From Nocardia sp. XZ_19_385 (GTDB taxonomy: Bacteria > Actinomycetota > Actinomycetes > Mycobacteriales > Mycobacteriaceae), in contig NZ_JACVEE010000002.1 in NCBI RefSeq assembly GCF_015355755.1, forward strand, positions 1,178,001-1,242,000: a DNA stretch of 64,000 bases, in the 5' to 3' direction. Position numbers and translations under genes: made by a program. The notes beneath the pieces were generated by a model. That model was not told the DNA's origin. It did no database searches and saw only the letters and a program-made list of their open reading frames with translations. Below, one piece after another: positions 40,418-48,784 of this stretch. Numbering within the stretch: the stretch's first letter is position 1; every line of letters begins with the position of its first letter.

Positions 40418-42418
40418 CTAGGTCCGCACGGTGACCAAGGTGAAGGGGCCGATGTCGGTGGTGGTGAAGGCCGGGTCTGCGAAGAGGGTCTTCGGGAAGG
40501 CGACCTGGTAGCGCTCGACGTTCGGGTCGTTCGGGTAGACGTCGCGGGCCAGGCGCAAGGTGTAGTTGTCGCCGCTGCGGCGGAACAGGAACGCGTCGGG
40601 CGCCCGCCACGGGCTCTTCGCCAGCGCGCTGAGCAGCTCGTCGGAGGACTCCAGCCGGCTCCAGTCCTTGATCAGCGCGGCGCGAGCTGGGAAGTCCGCC
40701 AACGGATTCGCGTAGTGCGAGGTCAGGGCTTGGAATCCGAAGTAGGGGTAGAAGGCCAGGAAGCTGGTGTCGGCGGTCAGCACCACCGACTGATCACGCG
40801 GCCGCCCGGTCTGCGCCAGCAGCGCCGCGTCCACTTCGCGATAGTGCGCCACCGCCGAGGGCGGGCGCTTGTCCGCGCGCACTCCGTCGCCATCGGTATC
40901 GGTGTAGGCAGTAATGATTTCGGGCGTCAGCACATGCGGAATGTCCTGTGCGAAGGCCAGCGCGCCCAGCACCGCGAGCGTCGCAGCGACCGGCTTCAAC
41001 ACCGCTGGCTCGTTGACCGCCTGGTACAGCGCCCGCGCACCCTCCACGAACCCGAATGCGCCCGCCGCGGCCAGCAGCACCTTCAGCGGTGCGTCCAACC
41101 GGAACGACAGCAGCGTGGTCCCCGCCGCGGTCGCCACCATGGACAGCAGCGTCCACAGATAGATCGCCAGCACGCCGATCCCCAGCGCCTGCGCCCGCCG
41201 CGACGACCCGGCCCGCAGCACCAGCCAGATCGTGCCGATCAGGCACAGTCCGCCCTGCAGCGTGAACTCCACCATCGGCAACGGCAGTTCGGCCCCGGCT
41301 TCCGGCAGGTAATGCAGCGCCGTCCCGGAACCCGGCAACTTCGTGGTGAGCGTCTCCAGCAGATACGGCAGCCACACGATCGCCGCGATCACCCCGGCGA
41401 TCACCGCGATCGCGACAAGCCGCAGCAACGGCGGCACCGCCGCCTTCCAGGCCGGACGATCCGCCCCGGCAACGGTATTCGCACCCCGCGGATTGTTGAC
41501 AGCCCGCTGCGCGCGAATCGCCTGCCAGGCGGCGAGCAAACCCATCAGCGCGACCGCGAACGCCGCGACCAGGAAGTGCAGTGTGTAAAAAGTGGCCGCC
41601 ATCCCCAGGAACAGGCCTGTGCCGACCACGGCACCCCAGCCCCCGGCCGTCCGCTCCGCACCCGCCGCCTCCGGGCGATGCAGCGCGCCCCACGCCAGCA
41701 CCAGCGCGGGCGCCAGCAGCATCACGATCACCGCGCTGTAAGCCTCCGGCGCCGCCCAAGTGATCGCCACCGCGGTGGTCGCCGCGGTCACCGCGACCGC
41801 CCAATCGGACCGAATCAGCCTGGACCACAACACAAGCGACAACACCGCCGCCACCGCCAGTGACCCGATCGCATACGGCTTGAAGGCTTCCCACCCGTCC
41901 ATGCCGAGCACGTTCGCGACCCGCCCACCGGCCCAGAACCACCCGGCCGGATAGAACGGCGGCAGATCGACATAGGTCATATCCCGCAGCGCCGCACTGT
42001 CGGTCAGCCGCGTCAAATACTCGGTGCGGAACTCCTGATCAACCGAAACCCCGAACAGGTACAGCTTCGTAGCCGCCAGCGGCATCCCCAGCGTCACCGT
42101 CACGAACGTCGAAATCCCAGCCCACGACAGCACTTTCGCCACCCACGGCCACTTCCGCGCCCGCAACAGCCAGATCGCCGCGATCAGCAGCACCGCCGCC
42201 CCGACCTGCCCCACCGTGGTCAACGCCCGAGTCACATTGGAGGAGTTGAACGCCGGCCACTGCACCAGCGAAAACGCGAAAAGCCCCACCCCCGCGACCA
42301 CCACAGCGACAACCGCCGCCAGCACCGCTTCCCCCAGCCCCGCCCCGACCTGCCGAACCGCCGACCCCACCCGCCCAGGTGTCGCCGCCGTGCCAGTCTC
42401 GGTAACGGTGCTGCTCAT
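40418..42418 (-). CDS. aftA: Arabinofuranosyltransferase AftA
   Basis: The 666-residue GT-C membrane enzyme (Rv3792 type) adds the first arabinofuranose residue from DPA to galactan. A Ser/Thr-rich N-terminus precedes about eleven helices. The conserved extracytoplasmic stretch VSVDQEFRTEYLTRLTDSAA, then MTYVDLPPFYPAGWFWAGGR, identifies it. A soluble C-terminal domain of roughly 190 residues follows the last helix. The start is ATG 42418. The minus-strand emb gene lies directly downstream. In M. tuberculosis dprE1-dprE2 precede aftA directly; here an accessory block separates them. Confidence 0.94.
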   Translation of the reverse strand: MSSTVTETGTAATPGRVGSAVRQVGAGLGEAVLAAVVAVVVAGVGLFAFSLVQWPAFNSSNVTRALTTVGQVGAAVLLIAAIWLLRARKWPWVAKVLSWAGISTFVTVTLGMPLAATKLYLFGVSVDQEFRTEYLTRLTDSAALRDMTYVDLPPFYPAGWFWAGGRVANVLGMDGWEAFKPYAIGSLAVAAVLSLVLWSRLIRSDWAVAVTAATTAVAITWAAPEAYSAVIVMLLAPALVLAWGALHRPEAAGAERTAGGWGAVVGTGLFLGMAATFYTLHFLVAAFAVALMGLLAAWQAIRAQRAVNNPRGANTVAGADRPAWKAAVPPLLRLVAIAVIAGVIAAIVWLPYLLETLTTKLPGSGTALHYLPEAGAELPLPMVEFTLQGGLCLIGTIWLVLRAGSSRRAQALGIGVLAIYLWTLLSMVATAAGTTLLSFRLDAPLKVLLAAAGAFGFVEGARALYQAVNEPAVLKPVAATLAVLGALAFAQDIPHVLTPEIITAYTDTDGDGVRADKRPPSAVAHYREVDAALLAQTGRPRDQSVVLTADTSFLAFYPYFGFQALTSHYANPLADFPARAALIKDWSRLESSDELLSALAKSPWRAPDAFLFRRSGDNYTLRLARDVYPNDPNVERYQVAFPKTLFADPAFTTTDIGPFTLVTVRT

Positions 42419-42675
42419 AGCCCCTCCGGGTTTCCCTCTGTCGTCTTGCTAGACCGAAAAGCCGTCGCGTCAGCCTAGTGCCCCATGATCACCACCCGCA
42501 GTCCGCCACAACCCCCGGCCGTCACTCCTGCGTGCGCGTCGGCTGTACCGCTGCGGGCCGACCGTGCGGCCGCGCGCCCTGCGTAGTTCGGCACTGAGAG
42601 TGGTCGCGTACTGGGGAGGTGGAATCGCCTCACACCGCGTGCGTTGTGGTCTCACCTGATCGGGGCAAGCAGCAC

Positions 42676-42709
42676 GAAGGCCCCGAACGATGTTCCGTTC
42701 GGGGCCTTC
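42676..42709 (-). terminator. Terminator of the hydrolase operon (distal hairpin)
   Basis: GAAGGCCCCGAACG and CGTTCGGGGCCTTC form a perfect 14-base stem with a six-base loop, about 90 bases beyond the stop at 42800. Confidence 0.75.
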
Positions 42710-42743
42710 ATGTTCCGTCCGCAGGCGCGCTGGGCGGCCGTGG

Positions 42744-42768
42744 CAGGGGGTCCGGAGTGGACCCCCTG
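42744..42768 (-). terminator. Terminator of the hydrolase operon (proximal hairpin)
   Basis: CAGGGGGTCC and GGACCCCCTG form a perfect ten-base stem with loop GGAGT, 32 bases after the stop at 42800. Confidence 0.6.
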
Positions 42769-42799
42769 ACAAATGGCGGCTGTCCGGGGCGGGATCCCA

Positions 42800-43192
42800 T
42801 CAAGCGTTGAGCGCCGCGGTGATCTTGCCGGTGATTTGGGTGGTGACCGGGCTGGGTTCGGCCTTGGCGGTGGCTGCGTCGATTGCGGTGGCGATGATGC
42901 TGCGGAAATTTTCGGCCTCGGCCGGATCCAGTTCGCCGAGCAGGTGCACGGATTCGGTCAGGGCCGGCAATACCTGGTCGGCGAGTTCGGCGACGGTTTT
43001 GCCGTCGAGCTGGATGTCCTTCGACTTGGCGGCGAGGACGTGACCGACCGTTCCGGTCGCCGAATACAGGGCGGTGGTGCCCGCGGTCGCGGCCTTGTGC
43101 GGGGAAGCACTCGCGGCGGCGAGCAACGAGATCGCGCCGTAGGCGGCGGTGCGCAGGGTGGTCTTGTTCTGGTCGGTGAGGGTGATGGACAT
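42800..43192 (-). CDS. Unknown 130-residue Ala-rich protein
   Basis: The product starts at ATG 43192 (GGAG six bases upstream), giving MSITLTDQNKTTLRTAAYGA. It is Ala/Thr-rich and predicted helical. A mildly hydrophobic stretch AAYGAISLLAAASAS comes early, with LDGKTVAELADQVLPAL and LLGELDPAEAENFRSIIAT later. No signal peptide or catalytic motif is evident. It follows the alpha/beta-hydrolase gene by 88 bases on the same strand, so the two are probably one operon under the divergent regulator at 44376. I do not recognise a family. Confidence 0.75.
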   Translation of the reverse strand: MSITLTDQNKTTLRTAAYGAISLLAAASASPHKAATAGTTALYSATGTVGHVLAAKSKDIQLDGKTVAELADQVLPALTESVHLLGELDPAEAENFRSIIATAIDAATAKAEPSPVTTQITGKITAALNA

Positions 43193-43280
43193 GGTGTTCT
43201 CCTTGAAATTGGTTGGGGTGGAGGGGGTTCGATGGGTCCGGAAGGCGGTCAGGGTCAGGGCTGTGCGGTAGCGGGGCCGG

Positions 43281-44093
43281 TTAGTTCTGGTCATCGGCGG
43301 CGGTGTCGCGGACGGCTGCGGCGACGGCTTTGAAGTCCTTGCGCAGGATGTGGGAGTGGTTGCTCGGAACCTGGGCGTGGATGGTCAGGTTCGGGTTGGC
43401 GGCCAAGACGGGGTCGAGTGAGGCGCGGGCGGCGGCCATTTCTTCTTCGCTGCCACCGAGGTTGGAACCCGAGGCCAGGACATACCGCAGCGGGCGGCTG
43501 ATCTGGTTCAGGGTCGGTGCCATGTCGGCGCAGATCTGGTTGATCTCGATGGCGACGTCGGTGTGCTCGGTGACGTTCATCTTCGCGGCCAACCCGAGGG
43601 GGCGGCAGATCGGGAACAGGAACCGCATCTTGTGGAACAGCTTGCGGATGTGTTCGCGGCCTTCCTCGCCGGTGAGCCCGTAGGGCATGGCGCCGTCCAC
43701 GGCCACCACACCGATGGTGCGGTCGGGGTTGGCCTCGGCCCAGTGCGCGGCCAGGGTCGCGCCGTAGGACCAGCCCACCAGGATCGCCCGCTGCACACCG
43801 GCGGCGGCCAGGACCGCGTCGACATCGCGCAGGCACGCTTCGAAGGAGTAGTCGGCCGAGGTCTGGGACTTGCCGCGGGCCCGCTTGTCGTAGGTGATGT
43901 GGCGGTAGCCGTCACCGAGTTCGGCGAGCAGCTTCTTCCACGGCTTGGTGTTGGCGTAGGCGCCGTTCATGTAGATCACCGGCACGCCCGCGCCGCCCGT
44001 GTCGGTCACCGACAGCGCGGTGTCCTCCACCGCGACCATCCCGGACCAAGCGGTAGCGGTCGAAGCGGTGGGGTTCGCAGTCGTGGTGGTCAT
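43281..44093 (-). CDS. Alpha/beta-fold hydrolase
   Basis: The 270-residue cytosolic hydrolase has the oxyanion segment PVIYMNGAYANTKPW, the nucleophile elbow ILVGWSYGATLAAHW and the catalytic His in VPSNHSHIL near the end. The strand-loop HITYDKRARGKS is typical of esterase/haloperoxidase-like members. The substrate is unknown. The gene is divergent from a MarR/GbsR-like regulator across 282 bases that hold several GCAATG repeats, a likely operator region. The usual role of such pairs is inducible detoxification or degradation, which is inference. Confidence 0.88.
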   Translation of the reverse strand: MTTTTANPTASTATAWSGMVAVEDTALSVTDTGGAGVPVIYMNGAYANTKPWKKLLAELGDGYRHITYDKRARGKSQTSADYSFEACLRDVDAVLAAAGVQRAILVGWSYGATLAAHWAEANPDRTIGVVAVDGAMPYGLTGEEGREHIRKLFHKMRFLFPICRPLGLAAKMNVTEHTDVAIEINQICADMAPTLNQISRPLRYVLASGSNLGGSEEEMAAARASLDPVLAANPNLTIHAQVPSNHSHILRKDFKAVAAAVRDTAADDQN

Positions 44094-44194
44094 TTCAATC
44101 TCCTTGCATCAGGGTTTCGATCTCCGAGTTCCCGGCTGTTCGGGAATCTCTGAACAAGGAGAACAGTACGTTGCGTTCATAGAACTGTCAATAC

Positions 44195-44297
44195 GCAATG
44201 AAGAAGTATTTATCCAGCTCCACGCCACATTGTTCGAGCATTTGCAATGGCAATGTTGATAAACGCAATGCCGCGACACCTCCAGTCCTTTGCAATG
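44195..44297. promoter_or_regulatory. Cluster of GCAATG repeats in a divergent promoter
   Basis: GCAATG occurs at 44195, 44244, 44250, 44265 and 44292, and the reverse half CATTG at 44228. Several copies extend to TTGCAATG or ACGCAATG. The cluster lies between the divergent hydrolase and regulator genes, in DNA visibly richer in A/T than its surroundings. It is a candidate binding region for the 44376 regulator. Confidence 0.5.
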
Positions 44298-44375
44298 AGA
44301 TGCGTTTTGCTGCATACTGACCGCGGAAGCGGGCCGCTGAGCTCCGCGTATGTCGACAGCGAAGGATCGGTACCG

Positions 44376-45086
44376 ATGCCCGGAGGCAGGCTCACCAACG
44401 AGGACCGTCGGCAGATCGCCGCGGGGCTGGCCGAGGGGCTCGGATACGCCGAAATCGGCCGGCGGCTGGATCGGCCGGCCTCGACCGTCATGCGAGAGGT
44501 CACCCGCAACGGCGGACCCGGTGATTACCGGGCCGACCGGGCGCAGAAGGACACCGGCGAGCGCGCCCGCCGCCAGAAGCGGGCGCAGCCGCCGGAGCCG
44601 GAACTCCCCGATCCCGGCTACGGGCGTGACCCCCGGGCGGTGCAGGAAATCGCCGACGCGTGGACCGCTCAGCTCGTCGGGCAGGGTCTGCCTCGGATGG
44701 AGGCCAGGGTGCTGGCCTGTCTGCACATCACCGACTCCGGCGCACTCACCGCGGGCGAACTCGTGCAGCGGCTGCGGGTCAGCCCGGCGTCGATCTCGCA
44801 CGCCGTCGCGTGGCTCGAACAGCAGGGCATGCTCAAGCGGGAACGTGTGCCCGGCGGCCGCCGCGAACGCTATGTGCTCGACGACGAGATCTGGCTCCGG
44901 AACCTGCTCGCCTCCGTGGAGATGCAGCAAGCCCTCGCTGCCGAATCGCGGCGTGCGGCCGAGATTCTCGGGCCGGACACTCCCGCGGGCACCCGCTTCG
45001 AAGACTCCGCCGCACTGCTTATCCACGTGAACGAGGCGCTGCGGCGGGCCACGGAGGAGTGGCGGCAGCGCCTCGCCGAGCGGTAA
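44376..45086 (+). CDS. Regulator with IS30-type HTH fused to a GbsR/MarR-like winged helix
   Basis: The 236-residue product starts at ATG 44376 (GAAGG upstream). Residues 1-45 (LTNEDRRQIAAGLAEGLGYA, EIGRRLDRPASTVMREVTRN) form an HTH_38-type helix-turn-helix like that at the N-terminus of IS30 transposases. There is no transposase catalytic domain. After a charged linker comes a winged helix of the MarR/GbsR type (GELVQRLRVSPASISHAVAW, LEQQGMLKRERVPGGRRERY) and a helical dimerisation tail. It therefore has two potential DNA-binding modules. It probably controls the divergent hydrolase operon. Confidence 0.85.
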   Translation: MPGGRLTNEDRRQIAAGLAEGLGYAEIGRRLDRPASTVMREVTRNGGPGDYRADRAQKDTGERARRQKRAQPPEPELPDPGYGRDPRAVQEIADAWTAQLVGQGLPRMEARVLACLHITDSGALTAGELVQRLRVSPASISHAVAWLEQQGMLKRERVPGGRRERYVLDDEIWLRNLLASVEMQQALAAESRRAAEILGPDTPAGTRFEDSAALLIHVNEALRRATEEWRQRLAER

Positions 45087-45123
45087 TAACGACCACGTAC
45101 GACCTGTGGTTTGTGGTAACTAC

Positions 45124-45160
45124 TTGACATGTTGTTGGGTTTTCACAACACTATGTTGTG
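45124..45160 (+). promoter_or_regulatory. Promoter with palindromic operator over the start codon
   Basis: TTGACA (45124-45129) is a consensus -35. CACTAT (45148-45153) is a possible -10 at 18 bases. CACAACA-CTA-TGTTGTG (45144-45160) is a perfect 7-3-7 palindrome whose last base starts the GTG. Another TGTTG half lies at 45130. Binding here would block both transcription and initiation. Confidence 0.6.
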
Positions 45161-45429
45161 TGAGCCCAGTCAGACGGGGAGAAACCCTCCCGATCTACAA
45201 CCGAATCGCGGTGCTGCGGGCCGAACATCGGATGAGCCGCGCGACCCTGGCCGAGGCAGTGAACGTGAACGTGCAGACCATCGGCGCGCTGGAGCGGGGC
45301 GATCACTATCCGAGCCTCGATCTCGCCATGCGGATCTGCGATGTCTTCGGCCTGCCGATCGAGGCCGTATTCGCCCGGGCCGAGTTCACCCCGCTGTCGG
45401 CCGAGATCTACACGAAAGGACGGCCATGA
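45160..45429 (+). CDS. Small XRE/Cro-type HTH regulator
   Basis: The 89-residue protein starts at GTG 45160 (SPVRRGETLPIYNRIAVLRA). It is a single Cro/C1-type HTH: MSRATLAEAVNVNVQTIGAL, then ERGDHYPSLDLAMRICDVFG and LPIEAVFARAEF. The form is that of the YozG/SinR-like regulators often paired with a small membrane protein. If transcription starts at or near the GTG the message may be leaderless, since no ribosome site is seen. Its stop overlaps the ATG of the membrane gene. A perfect palindrome covers its start, suggesting tight autorepression. Confidence 0.88.
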   Translation: MSPVRRGETLPIYNRIAVLRAEHRMSRATLAEAVNVNVQTIGALERGDHYPSLDLAMRICDVFGLPIEAVFARAEFTPLSAEIYTKGRP

Positions 45430-45968
45430 CAACCACGACCCACGGCCTGCTCGACCGCTACCAGGACTACCGCGTCCGCCGCTGGCAGATTCAGGAGCAG
45501 CGCCTGTCCGGCATGCTGCCCGGCTGGCGCACCCGGCGCCGCCGCCGCGTGCTGGCGATCACGGTGGTGCTCGCGCTCGCCGTCATGTTCGTCGCCGGCC
45601 TGCTGTGCGCCTTCGATGTGCGCTGGGCGGCCCTGGCCCTGCTTCCGGCGGCCCTGATCTTCGTTCCGGTGTGGGGCATGCTGCGGATCGTCTCGCACGT
45701 GCACGACACCGCGCCGGCGGCGGCACTCGACGAATTCGAGGTCGCGCAACGCAATACAGCCCGTTCCATCGGCTTGACGGTCACCCAGAGCCTGGTGCTG
45801 CCACCGGTGTTCTACCTGATCTTCGTGTCGGCGGTGTTCCCCGACATCAGCACCTTTCAGTCCGCCTACGCGGGCGGTGTCATGGTCCTCGCGACGCTGC
45901 TCACCGGCGGCTGCACGCCGGGCCTGATCCTGGCTTGGAACCGGCTCGATCCGGAACCCGAGGCCTGA
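45426..45968 (+). CDS. Four-helix membrane protein paired with an XRE regulator
   Basis: The 180-residue protein begins at ATG 45426, overlapping the regulator stop by four bases. A basic cytosolic N-terminus (QIQEQRLSGMLPGWRTRRRR) precedes two helices, a soluble loop (HVHDTAPAAALDEFEVAQRN) and two further helices. No family beyond an uncharacterised membrane protein is recognised. The gene pair, an XRE regulator coupled to a short membrane protein, recurs in many Gram-positive genomes; its role is not known. A hairpin follows the stop. Confidence 0.82.
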   Translation: MTTTTHGLLDRYQDYRVRRWQIQEQRLSGMLPGWRTRRRRRVLAITVVLALAVMFVAGLLCAFDVRWAALALLPAALIFVPVWGMLRIVSHVHDTAPAAALDEFEVAQRNTARSIGLTVTQSLVLPPVFYLIFVSAVFPDISTFQSAYAGGVMVLATLLTGGCTPGLILAWNRLDPEPEA

Positions 45969-45985
45969 GCTACCGCTGAAAACGA

Positions 45986-46020
45986 AACAGCCCGCACACC
46001 ATTCAGGTGCGCGGGCTGTT
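45986..46020. terminator. Terminator between the membrane gene and dprE2
   Basis: AACAGCCCGC-A-CACC and GGTG-C-GCGGGCTGTT form an interrupted 14-pair stem with a five-base loop. It sits between convergent genes and can serve both. Confidence 0.75.
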
Positions 46021-46032
46021 CGGCGTTCTACG

Positions 46033-46812
46033 TCAGAGCGGCAGCTTGCGGAAGACCGGACGCGGGATGTGCCGGATGACCGACATCAGGTAGCGCACCG
46101 GGCCGGGCGCCCAGATCAGCTCCTTGCCCTTCTCGGAAGCCGAAACCGCCAGCGCGGCAACCTCTTCCTTGTCCACCGTGAACGGGGCCTCTTTGGCGCC
46201 GGTGGCCTTCCAGTGCTCCAGCGTGGTGGTGGTGCGCACCTGGCCGGGCCGGATGACCAGCACGCGCGGCCCATGCGGACGCAACGCCTCGCCGAGACCC
46301 AGGTAGAAACCGTCCAGACCGGCCTTGGTGGAGCCGTAGACGAAGTTGGAGCGGCGCACCCGCTCGCCCGCCACCGAGGACATGGCGATGATGCGGCCGT
46401 AGCCCTGTGTCTTCATCTTCTCGCCGATCAGCACGCCGACGGAAACCGCCGCGGTGTAGTTGATTCCGGCGATCTGCACGGCCTTGCGCTGGTTCTGCCA
46501 GAGTTCCTCGGCGTCGCCGAGCAGGCCGAAGGCGACGATGGCGACGTCGACGTCACCGCTGTCCCAGGCCGCGTCGATGACCTTGGGGTGGCTGTCGGTG
46601 TCGAGCGCGTCGAAGTCGATGATGCCGACCTTGCTGGCGCCGGCCGCGTACAGCTGCTCCGAAGCCTTTTCGCGCAGTGGATCATTGGGCAGCATGCCCA
46701 GGATGATGTGGGCGGGACCCTTCTTCAGGTATTCCGCGCAGATCGCCAGGCCGATCTCGGAGGACCCGCCGAGCAGCAGAATCGTCTGCGGGTTACCAAC
46801 GGCATTGATCAC
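46033..46812 (-). CDS. dprE2: Decaprenylphosphoryl-ribose 2'-epimerase reductase subunit DprE2
   Basis: The 259-residue short-chain dehydrogenase reduces the 2-keto intermediate made by DprE1 to decaprenylphosphoryl-arabinose. The nucleotide-binding motif is [15 protein letters not shown] and the active-site pattern is MSSVAG with YGSTK. GTG 46812 is chosen because it overlaps the dprE1 stop (GTGA) and has GGAG about six bases upstream; longer in-frame extensions lie inside dprE1. It is the last gene of the pair, followed by a hairpin rather than by aftA as in mycobacteria. Confidence 0.95.
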   Translation of the reverse strand: MINAVGNPQTILLLGGSSEIGLAICAEYLKKGPAHIILGMLPNDPLREKASEQLYAAGASKVGIIDFDALDTDSHPKVIDAAWDSGDVDVAIVAFGLLGDAEELWQNQRKAVQIAGINYTAAVSVGVLIGEKMKTQGYGRIIAMSSVAGERVRRSNFVYGSTKAGLDGFYLGLGEALRPHGPRVLVIRPGQVRTTTTLEHWKATGAKEAPFTVDKEEVAALAVSASEKGKELIWAPGPVRYLMSVIRHIPRPVFRKLPL

Positions 46813-48293
46813 TGCAGCTCCAGCCTTCTCGCCATATCGGACATGAAAACGCCTGTGGGGTCGACGGTTCGGCGGACCTTGATCCACTCGTCGATCCGCG
46901 GGTACATCTTGTAGAAGGTCTCGGCGGTGGTGCGCGAGTCCTTCGCGGTGTAGAGCCGTCCGCCGAATTCCATGACGCGGCGGTCGAGTTCGGTGACCAG
47001 CTCGTTCAGGCCCGGCTTGATCGGGAAGTCCACGCAGATGTTCCAGCCCGGCATCGGGAAGCTCAACGGCGCCTGGTTACCCGGGCCGAACAGCTTGAAC
47101 ACATTCAGCGCCGAGTAGTGCCCGGATGCCTGGATGTCGATGATGATCCGCTTGAACTCTTCGATCGCCTCGGTCGGCACCACGAACTGGTACTGCAGGA
47201 AGCCGTTCGAGCCGTAGCCGCGGTTCCACTCCGAGATCATGTCGAGCGGGTGGTAGAACTGCGTCAGATTCTGCACCTTGCCGGTGTAGTTCCCGCCCAT
47301 GGCGTAGTACGCCTCACCGATGGCCGACAGCGTCAGCTTGTTCATGGTGAAGTTCGGGAAGATGTCCGGCACCGTCATCAGGTGCGGCGCATCGAACTTC
47401 AGCGGCTTCTTCTGCAGCCGCTTGGGCAGCTCGTCGAGCTTGGCGAGGCGGCCCCGGGTGATCGTGGCGCGACCCAGCTTCGGCAGCGGGCTGATCACGT
47501 CGAACCACGCGCTGGAGTAGGTGTAGTTCGCTTCGCTGCCGTCGCTGTGCGCCGCGATGGTCTCGTCGAGGGTGGCGGTCTTCACACCATCGTTGAGGAA
47601 GTACGCGGTCTCCGTCGGCGCCATCTCGATGGTGGCCCGCAGGATGATGCCGGTGAGCCCGTTGCCGCCGACGGTCGCCCAGAACAGCTTGGCGTTGCGC
47701 TTGGGCGTGATGTGGTGCACAGATCCATCCGCGGTGAGCAGATCGATCGAGCGCACATGGTTGCCGAAGCTGCCCTCGCTGTGGTGGTTCTTGCCGTGGA
47801 TATCGGAGGCGATGGCGCCGCCGATCGTCACCTGGCGGGTGCCGGGCAGGACCGGGACCCACAGCCCGAACGGCAAGGCCGCCTTCATGAGCTGGTCCAG
47901 GCTGACGCCACCGTCCACATCGACGATGCGGGTATCGCGGTCGATGCGGTGGATGTTGTTCAGCGCGGTCATATCGACGACGAGGCCGCCCGCGTTCTGG
48001 GCGTGGTCACCGTAGGAGCGGCCGAGGCCGCGCGCGATGACACCGCGCCGCAGATGTGCGGGCTTGCTGTCGTTGTCCTCCGCCACCATGGCAACAGCCC
48101 TGGCGATCACTTCCGGATCGCTGGTGGTGAGCACTTCGGACGAGGTCGGTGCGGTGCGACCCCAACCGGTCAGCGACCGGGTCCGCGTCGGCAACGTGAA
48201 GGTCGCGGCAGCGGAAACGCTGTCGTTCTCACTGGCGACGGGACCGCTGTCGGTGGTCGGTGCGGGGGTCGGAGCTTTCGTGGACATCGGCAT
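46809..48293 (-). CDS. dprE1: Decaprenylphosphoryl-ribose oxidase DprE1
   Basis: The FAD enzyme oxidises decaprenylphosphoryl-ribose in DPA synthesis. FAD-binding motifs are [17 protein letters not shown] and [20 protein letters not shown]. The cysteine attacked by benzothiazinones in M. tuberculosis (Cys387, [10 protein letters not shown]) is kept here as C420 when counted from ATG 48293. The 494-residue product is 33 longer than the mycobacterial protein because of a Ser/Thr/Pro-rich N-terminal leader; ATG 48287 or an internal start is also possible. The gene is divergent from gtrA with only 35 bases between them, so their promoters must overlap. Confidence 0.95.
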   Translation of the reverse strand: MPMSTKAPTPAPTTDSGPVASENDSVSAAATFTLPTRTRSLTGWGRTAPTSSEVLTTSDPEVIARAVAMVAEDNDSKPAHLRRGVIARGLGRSYGDHAQNAGGLVVDMTALNNIHRIDRDTRIVDVDGGVSLDQLMKAALPFGLWVPVLPGTRQVTIGGAIASDIHGKNHHSEGSFGNHVRSIDLLTADGSVHHITPKRNAKLFWATVGGNGLTGIILRATIEMAPTETAYFLNDGVKTATLDETIAAHSDGSEANYTYSSAWFDVISPLPKLGRATITRGRLAKLDELPKRLQKKPLKFDAPHLMTVPDIFPNFTMNKLTLSAIGEAYYAMGGNYTGKVQNLTQFYHPLDMISEWNRGYGSNGFLQYQFVVPTEAIEEFKRIIIDIQASGHYSALNVFKLFGPGNQAPLSFPMPGWNICVDFPIKPGLNELVTELDRRVMEFGGRLYTAKDSRTTAETFYKMYPRIDEWIKVRRTVDPTGVFMSDMARRLELQ

Positions 48294-48328
48294 AGAGGCT
48301 ACAGGTTCGGCACCGTTAGGCTCAGCGA

Positions 48329-48784
48329 GTGCAAGCCGAACCACACCTTCCGCTGCCTGCCGAGCTGCCGCTGGTAGACGAGCCGGGCGGGACCGATGTC
48401 GACCTGAAGACTCAGATCATCCGGTTCACCGTCACCGGCGGGCTGTCGGCGATCGTGGACTTCGGGCTGTACGCACTGCTGTTCACGGTGGTCGGCCTGC
48501 CACGCGAACTCGCGAAGTCGGCCAGCTTCGTCGCGGGTACGACAACGGCGTACCTGATCAACCGCCGCTGGACCTTCAAGGCCGAGCCGAGCCGGGTCCG
48601 TTTCCTCGCGGTGATCGCGCTCTACGCGTGCACCTTCGCCGTGCAGGTCGGCCTCAACGGCGTGATGTACTCCACGCTGCCGGATGAGTGGTGGCGGCTG
48701 CCGCTGGCCTTCCTCGTCGCGCAGGGCACCGCCACCGTCATCAACTTCGTGGTGCAGCGCCTGGTGATCTTCAAGATCCACTAG
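48329..48784 (+). CDS. GtrA-family membrane protein (Rv3789-like)
   Basis: The 151-residue protein has four hydrophobic helices and the GtrA signature [20 protein letters not shown] and [17 protein letters not shown]. In M. tuberculosis the neighbour of dprE1, Rv3789, is of this family and has been linked to DPA translocation or AftA recruitment; neither is proven here. The start is GTG 48329. Unlike M. tuberculosis, where it is co-directional with dprE1, it is divergent from it. Its stop shares the palindrome CTAG with the stop of the gene on the opposite strand. Confidence 0.88.
   Translation: MQAEPHLPLPAELPLVDEPGGTDVDLKTQIIRFTVTGGLSAIVDFGLYALLFTVVGLPRELAKSASFVAGTTTAYLINRRWTFKAEPSRVRFLAVIALYACTFAVQVGLNGVMYSTLPDEWWRLPLAFLVAQGTATVINFVVQRLVIFKIH

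Larger units (their letters stand above)
42419..42799. other. 381-base intergenic region upstream of aftA
   Basis: No convincing gene is seen on either strand. It holds two hairpins near 42676-42768, oriented to end the minus-strand operon above, and presumably the aftA promoter near 42419-42600, where no consensus was clear. Confidence 0.6.

Noticed and set aside
44376-44520. IS30-type transposase remnant
   Set aside because: Only the HTH_38 helix-turn-helix is shared; no catalytic DDE domain or inverted repeats, and the rest is a winged-helix regulator.
47118-48377. 419-codon frame antisense to dprE1
   Set aside because: Shadow frame over a well-conserved DprE1.
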